Assembly: GCF_030756675.1 (NCBI RefSeq)
Contig: NZ_JAVBXD010000045.1
Location: 1-34,849 of the forward strand
Length of the DNA: 34,849 nt
Reading direction: 5' to 3'
From: Bacillus multifaciens
GTDB taxonomy: Bacteria; Bacillota; Bacilli; Bacillales; Bacillaceae_G
Shown here: positions 30,430 to 34,849 of the stretch, in pieces
Layout of the letters: each line of letters starts with the position of its first letter
How positions within the stretch are numbered: position 1 is the first letter of the stretch
Program-made: the position numbers and the translations under genes
Notes under the pieces: generated by a model
What the model saw: only the letters and a program-made list of their open reading frames with translations
Databases searched by the model: none
What the model was told of the DNA's origin: nothing

Positions 30430-31746
30430 TTATACATATTCCTTTACACGTATGCGATCGTTTCCGATAATATTCTCATACGATTCCCTCTCAACAACAA
30501 CATGAGATTTTTCATTTTTCACAAACACAACTGCTGGGCGACGAATGCGATTATAATTGTTTGCCATCGAATAGCCATATGCCCCTGTACAAGAAATAGC
30601 TAAAAGATCACACGAAACAACTTTCGGAAGTGCTATATCCCAAATGAGCATATCCCCGCTTTCACAACACTTTCCTGCAATAGAGACAACTTCTTCAGCA
30701 GATTCATTCGCTCGGTTTGCTAGTAATGCTTCGTAACGAGCCCCGTAAAGTGCTGGTCGGAGGTTATCTGTCATCCCACCATCAACTGACACATATTTCC
30801 GAATGCCTGGAATATCTTTAATCGCTCCCACTGTATACAAAGTTGTTCCTGCATCACCAACAATACTACGACCTGGCTCTATCCAAATTTCTGGAAGTGG
30901 ATATTCACATGTTGTAAATTGCTCGCGTACCGCATTTGTCACAGCTTGCACATATTCACCAAGAGCAAGCGGTGTATCTCCTTCGGTATAACGAATGCCA
31001 AAACCACCGCCGACATTTAATACGGGAGCTACGTAATCCATTTCTTTTCTCACTAATTCTAGAAATTTGTGAAGCACTTCAATTGCCCGAACAAATCCTG
31101 CAGTTTCAAAAATTTGTGATCCTATATGAGAATGAATTCCTAACACATTGTAATTTGATTTTTCTAATGCACTTTTCATTGCTTGTAATGCATGCCCTGT
31201 TGAAATACCAAAACCAAACTTAGAATCATCTTGACCTGTTGTAATATATTCATGCGTATGCGCTTCTACTCCTGGAGTCACACGAAGCATAACACTGGCA
31301 ACTTTTCCGTATTCTTTCGCCAAATCATGTAATATTTCTAGTTCTAAAAAATTATCTACAACGAAACACCCAATATTAGCTTCTAGCGCCATCCTCATCT
31401 CATCTTCTGTTTTATTGTTGCCATGGAAATGAATACGTTCTGCTGGAAATCCTGCTTGCAATGCCGTATATAACTCTCCGCTAGACACAACATCCAGCGA
31501 CATATTTTCTTCTGCAGCTAATCGGCACATTTCCATGCACAAGAACGCTTTGCTTGCATATGCTACTTGATAAGAGAACCCACTCTCTCTAAAAGCACGA
31601 TGAAATGCACGACATTTCTCACGAATTGCTGCTTCATCATATACATAAAGGGGTGTACCGTATGTCGCTGTAAGTTCAGTAGCATCGCATCCTCCAATTT
31701 CTAAATGTCCTTGCTCGTTAATGCGGCTTGTGCCGTGTAAATACAT
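30430..31746 (-). CDS. lysA: Diaminopimelate decarboxylase
   Basis: 438 residues, fold-type III PLP enzyme. The PLP lysine is K66 in YASKAFLC. HSHIGSQ, the glycine loop NVGGGFG, EPGRSIVGDAG and the catalytic CCESGD (cross-subunit) are all present, as is the TGAYGYSMANNYN phosphate/substrate motif. It makes lysine from meso-diaminopimelate, the last step. RBS GGGAGG. A lysine riboswitch and its terminator precede it, so expression falls when lysine is high. Confidence 0.97.
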   Translation of the reverse strand: MYLHGTSRINEQGHLEIGGCDATELTATYGTPLYVYDEAAIREKCRAFHRAFRESGFSYQVAYASKAFLCMEMCRLAAEENMSLDVVSSGELYTALQAGFPAERIHFHGNNKTEDEMRMALEANIGCFVVDNFLELEILHDLAKEYGKVASVMLRVTPGVEAHTHEYITTGQDDSKFGFGISTGHALQAMKSALEKSNYNVLGIHSHIGSQIFETAGFVRAIEVLHKFLELVRKEMDYVAPVLNVGGGFGIRYTEGDTPLALGEYVQAVTNAVREQFTTCEYPLPEIWIEPGRSIVGDAGTTLYTVGAIKDIPGIRKYVSVDGGMTDNLRPALYGARYEALLANRANESAEEVVSIAGKCCESGDMLIWDIALPKVVSCDLLAISCTGAYGYSMANNYNRIRRPAVVFVKNEKSHVVVERESYENIIGNDRIRVKEYV

Positions 31747-31821
31747 GTGAATTCCTCCCTTTTTTTCTCAAAACCATCTATAACATCTCTTAGTTGTTCA
31801 TATTATCCCTAATTAGGTAAA

Positions 31822-31857
31822 CAAAAAACGCGCGGAACAATGTTCACACGCGTTTCT
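31822..31857 (-). terminator. Riboswitch terminator upstream of lysA
   Basis: AAACGCG...CGCGTTT with inner GAACA/TGTTC pairing and TTTTTTG on the minus strand; the expression platform of the lysine riboswitch. Confidence 0.8.
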
Positions 31858-31929
31858 TATTAGAAAAATATAGGATGAAAAAATAAACTTATGTTATTTT
31901 CTCAAATAAGAAACCGCATCAAACATCTC

Positions 31930-32125
31930 CTAATAGCTCTCCATAAGTCAAAAACTTATGACAGTACTACATTTATTTAATGTAGTCCCAATATATGAAT
32001 AAAGTGGTCATTCATATATTTCGGCGAAAATCCCTTTCAGACTATAATCATGAATACCACTTTATTTCCTATAGCTTACTTTTGATGATCGCGGCCTCTA
32101 CCTTTGAGTGTAGATGAGGTAAGTC
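31930..32125 (-). ncRNA. Lysine (L-box) riboswitch aptamer
   Basis: Minus strand: CCTCATCTACACTC, then AAAGGTAGAGGCCGCGATCA (5' core), AAGTA, GAAAGGGATTTTCGCCGAA (P4 region), GGGACTAC, ACTGTCATAAG and finally TTATGGAGAGCTAT (3' core, at about 31932). These are the conserved L-box blocks in order. Confidence 0.94.
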
Positions 32126-32159
32126 TATTTAATTTTCAAGCACCTTTTTATTGCTATTA

Positions 32160-32189
32160 ACAATAGCAAATGTGTAATTTATTTGTCAA
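32160..32189 (-). promoter_or_regulatory. SigA promoter of the L-box-lysA transcript
   Basis: TTGACA (32184-32189), 18-bp spacer, TATTGT (32160-32165), minus strand; it overlaps a TTGCTATT/AATAGCAA inverted repeat (32151-32169) that might terminate the DUF3888 gene. Confidence 0.6.
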
Positions 32190-32197
32190 ATACTTTT

Positions 32198-32593
32198 TTA
32201 AATTGGTTTACGACAATTTATTTTCGTATTATCTGGTAAGCGCTTTACACCTATATTCTTCACAGTCCATTCACCATCATCATTTTCAAAGGTAATTGTT
32301 ACTTTTTCAAACGGCGGGAGTTTTTCCCCTCCTATCCCTGGCTCATATTTAATTATTTCAATAGAAGCACGGAACAAATATGTACCACTGTACATTTTTT
32401 TTATGCTAACGATTTTTGGACATTCATATGGCTTTTGTTTTCCATAATACTTTTGAATCGCTTCATTTATTCTTGGAAACAGCACCGAATAAAGTGCATC
32501 TTCTAATAATAACGGTTCATGTTCAGCCAAAAAAGGAGCCGGATTTCCAAGTAAAATGAAGCAGCTTACTATAAAACAACATATTTTCTTCAT
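32198..32593 (-). CDS. DUF3888 secreted protein
   Basis: 131 residues. The signal peptide (about 1-23) is MKKICCFIVSCFILLGNPAP with a cleavage site near FLA. The mature part matches the DUF3888 pattern: LEDALYSVLFPRINEAIQKY, a central beta-sheet and FENDDGEWTVKNIGVKRL. Function unknown. The ATG at 32593 has GGAGGAG about 5 bp upstream. Confidence 0.8.
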   Translation of the reverse strand: MKKICCFIVSCFILLGNPAPFLAEHEPLLLEDALYSVLFPRINEAIQKYYGKQKPYECPKIVSIKKMYSGTYLFRASIEIIKYEPGIGGEKLPPFEKVTITFENDDGEWTVKNIGVKRLPDNTKINCRKPI

Positions 32594-32784
32594 AGTACTC
32601 CTCCACTTTTCTATCGATGACATTATTTTATCCAGCTTCCCTTTTTCTACCCAATTATGAGAAAAGCATCCACAAATTCACTATGTTTTTATATAATAGT
32701 ACACATAGAAAAAAAACATAGAGATATGTAACCGGTTATATACAGAAATGAACGGTTACTTGTAGGTAGTAGGAGGAGCCCAAT

Positions 32785-34671
32785 ATGATGCAACGCTTGT
32801 TTCCAAAAGTACGATTCGCTCTCATAGCAGTCGTCCTATTATGGATCAAAACATTTATTGTATACAAATTAGCTTTTGATATGAAGATCAATAACGTTTT
32901 CGAACAAATCATGTTGTTCTTTAATCCGTTAGCTTCATTATTATTATTTTTCGGTTTCGCTTTATTAGCAACAAAACATCGAAATCGTATCATTATTAGT
33001 ATTAGTATGGTGTTATCATTTATTTTATTTGGCAACGCCATGTTTTATGGGTTTTACAATGACTTTGTAACATTCCCAGTATTATTTCAAACAAATAACA
33101 TGGCTGATTTAGGTACGAGTATAAAAGAACTATTTACATATAAAACACTTCTTTTATTTGCAGATACCATTATTTTAGTCATATTATCTCGGAAATCCCC
33201 TAGTTTTTGTGACACAACTCCTCTATCGAGAAAAGAAAAACAAACATTTTTTAGTTGTGTAACAGCAGTATTAGCCTTGCAAATGATCATTTCAGTTATT
33301 TATAAACCACAACTCTTTTCACATTCATTTGATCGCCAAACAGTTGTGAAAAATCTTGGCTTATATACATATCATATTTATGATATTGCGCTGCAATCGA
33401 AATCGTCTGCTCAGCGTGCCTTCGCAAGTGGTGATAGCTTTTCTGAAATTGATAACTATGTGAAAACAAAAGATAGGCAAGCAAATAAAGATTTGTTCGG
33501 CGTAGCAAAAGGAAAAAATGTTATTTTAATCTCCATGGAATCTACGCAAAGTTTTGTCATCAATCAAAAAATAAATGGAAAAGAAATTACACCATTTTTA
33601 AATGATTTCATTAAAGAAAGCTATTATTTCAATAACTTTTATCATCAAACTGGACAAGGAAAAACATCAGACGCCGAATTTATTATCGAAAACTCGTTAT
33701 ATCCGCTTGATCGCGGTTCTGTTTTCTTTACACATGCTAATAATGAATATACAGCCACACCAGAACAACTTAAAAAACACGGATACTACTCTGCTGTATT
33801 TCATTCAAATGATAAAACATTTTGGAATCGCGATTTGATGTATCCTGCACTTGGATATGATCGCTATTTCAACTTACAAGACTATACAAATGCAGAACAG
33901 ATGTCTGTTGGTTGGGGGTTAAAAGATAAAGAATTCTTCGAACAATCTATCCCGAAATTAAAATCTTTACCACAGCCGTTCTATACGAAATTTATTACTT
34001 TAACAAATCATTTTCCATTTTTGCTGCAACCGGAAGATCAATTCATTAATGAATTCACTTCAGAAAGCGGCGTTGTAAATCGTTATTTTCCAACTGTACG
34101 TTATACAGATGAAGCATTAAAACATTTTGTTGAACAATTAAAAAAAGAAGGATTATACGATAATTCTATTATCATTATTTACGGAGATCATTATGGTATT
34201 TCTGAAAACCATAATGCAGCTATGGCCCAATTTTTAGGAAAGGAAACACTTACTCCTTTTGATACGATGCAGCTGCAAAGAGTACCGCTCATCATTCACA
34301 TTCCTGGACAAAAAGGACAAGTCATTTCAAAAGTTTCTGGACAAATTGATGTGAAGCCAACACTTCTACATTTACTCGGTATTAAAACAAACAATTCTAT
34401 TGAATTTGGCACAGATTTGTTTGCTACAAATGATGAGCCACTTACGGTTATGCGTGATGGAAGCTTCGTAACAAATGATTACTTGTATACAAAAAATGTA
34501 TGCTACAACAAAAAAACTGGTGAACCGACTGATATCACTGTATGTCAACCATATATTGAAAAAACAAAAACAGAACTAAGTTACTCTGATAAACTCATTT
34601 ACGGTGATTTATTACGATTCGATCCGCATAATCAGTATAAGACCGGTACAATGACAACTAAATTTGAATAA
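32785..34671 (+). CDS. LtaS-family lipoteichoic acid synthase (polyglycerol-phosphate polymerase)
   Basis: 628 residues. Five N-terminal membrane helices (about 8-30, 45-62, 68-90, 120-137, 155-173) precede an extracellular sulfatase-fold domain (about 240-600). The metal site Glu252 (ISMES), nucleophile Thr294 in TGQGKTSDAEF and the late GDHYG metal motif are intact. It transfers glycerol-phosphate from phosphatidylglycerol to build LTA. B. cereus-group genomes carry several paralogues (LtaS, YfnI, YqgS, YvgJ-like), so the exact one is not assigned. RBS AGGAGGAG 6 bp before ATGATG. Monocistronic. Confidence 0.94.
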   Translation: MMQRLFPKVRFALIAVVLLWIKTFIVYKLAFDMKINNVFEQIMLFFNPLASLLLFFGFALLATKHRNRIIISISMVLSFILFGNAMFYGFYNDFVTFPVLFQTNNMADLGTSIKELFTYKTLLLFADTIILVILSRKSPSFCDTTPLSRKEKQTFFSCVTAVLALQMIISVIYKPQLFSHSFDRQTVVKNLGLYTYHIYDIALQSKSSAQRAFASGDSFSEIDNYVKTKDRQANKDLFGVAKGKNVILISMESTQSFVINQKINGKEITPFLNDFIKESYYFNNFYHQTGQGKTSDAEFIIENSLYPLDRGSVFFTHANNEYTATPEQLKKHGYYSAVFHSNDKTFWNRDLMYPALGYDRYFNLQDYTNAEQMSVGWGLKDKEFFEQSIPKLKSLPQPFYTKFITLTNHFPFLLQPEDQFINEFTSESGVVNRYFPTVRYTDEALKHFVEQLKKEGLYDNSIIIIYGDHYGISENHNAAMAQFLGKETLTPFDTMQLQRVPLIIHIPGQKGQVISKVSGQIDVKPTLLHLLGIKTNNSIEFGTDLFATNDEPLTVMRDGSFVTNDYLYTKNVCYNKKTGEPTDITVCQPYIEKTKTELSYSDKLIYGDLLRFDPHNQYKTGTMTTKFE

Positions 34672-34712
34672 GAAAATGAACCTCGAACAATAACGATTCG
34701 AGGTTCATTTTC
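34672..34712. terminator. Terminator after the LtaS-family gene
   Basis: GAAAATGAACCTCGA (34672-34686) / TCGAGGTTCATTTTC (34698-34712); T-rich flanks on both strands. Confidence 0.85.
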
Positions 34713-34787
34713 TTTATATATACAAGTTAAAAAGCTGACATACAATCCCTTTCTTTTCTGTGAAAATAATTTGATTCAGGGCACAAT

Positions 34788-34849
34788 TTAGCTTTTTAAT
34801 AATACATCTAGATCTTCTTTTTGTGTGTGAAACACGCAAAAAGACAATA
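34788..34849 (-). CDS. Possible 3' end of a minus-strand gene (partial)
   Basis: A frame open from the window edge to TAA at 34788-34790, about 20 residues, ending HTQKEDLDVLLKS. It looks protein-like but is too short to identify. AAAAAGCT/AGCTTTTT (about 34730-34798) and the LtaS terminator lie downstream on the minus strand and could end its transcript. Confidence 0.35.
   Translation of the reverse strand, partial: LSFCVFHTQKEDLDVLLKS

Noticed and set aside
34816-34844. TCTTTTTGTGTGT/ACACGCAAAAAGA hairpin at the window edge
   Set aside because: It may be a terminator, but it falls inside the possible partial reading frame and its context is cut off.
1-34849. CRISPR arrays, tRNA/rRNA genes, prophage or toxin-antitoxin modules
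   Set aside because: No regularly spaced direct repeats, tRNA cloverleaf, rRNA, integrase or paired small toxin/antitoxin genes were seen.

Overview
The window reads as chromosomal DNA of a Bacillus cereus group organism. It is AT-rich, uses strong AGGAGG-type ribosome binding sites and some TTG/GTG starts. It carries bcr1 elements, the roughly 130-155 bp repeats typical of that group, plus T-box, S-box and lysine leaders and a Lia cell-envelope stress operon. About 33 genes are supported, two of them too short to have been obvious.

Layout. 1-170: the 3' end of an IS3-family (IS150-type) insertion sequence. 170-4.4 kb: a TauE/SafE exporter, a gene-poor stretch with repeats and operator-like palindromes, a small hypothetical gene, and a Crp/Fnr regulator convergent with flavohemoprotein hmp. 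4.5-10.4 kb: small secreted, membrane and lipoprotein genes, a site-2-type metalloprotease, a methyltransferase and a secreted 5'-nucleotidase. 10.4-14.05 kb (minus strand): a Lia-type operon in the order small membrane protein, LiaH/PspA, LiaF, LiaS, LiaR. 14.4-19.1 kb: an Imm26-DUF4240 protein, a SAM-riboswitch-controlled NhaC-family transporter, a DUF402 protein and GltT. 19.5-21.2 kb: a CwlO-like/M23 cell-wall hydrolase, a bcr1 element and a 55-residue membrane protein. 21.2-23.2 kb: a T-box-controlled sodium symporter and the remnant of a NUDIX gene. 23.2-30.3 kb (minus): an assimilatory sulfate reduction and siroheme operon, cysH-sat-cysC-sir-DUF3906-cobA-sirB-sirC, headed by a SAM riboswitch and a 47-residue YezD gene. 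30.4-32.6 kb: lysA with a lysine riboswitch and a DUF3888 gene. 32.8-34.7 kb: an LtaS-type lipoteichoic acid synthase, then the probable 3' tip of a further gene.

How it fits together. Four long leader RNAs (two S-box, one T-box, one L-box) place sulfur and amino-acid uptake or synthesis under direct metabolite or tRNA sensing. The sulfate operon reduces activated sulfate to sulfide and also makes the siroheme its reductase needs; no sulfate permease is in the window. Envelope functions (Lia, M23 hydrolase with a WalR-like box, LtaS) form a second theme.

The most unusual signals are: (i) three near-complete bcr1 copies and two fragments, with compensatory changes in the first hairpin, one copy supplying the last codons of cysC and one lying directly ahead of a small membrane-protein gene; (ii) a second, about 135 bp repeat family in three copies ending in a conserved A-run; (iii) a CRP-type half-site pair upstream of hmp that matches the recognition helix of the neighbouring Crp/Fnr regulator; (iv) a strong terminator between yezD and cysH with almost no room for a promoter. 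No clearly new multi-gene system was found.
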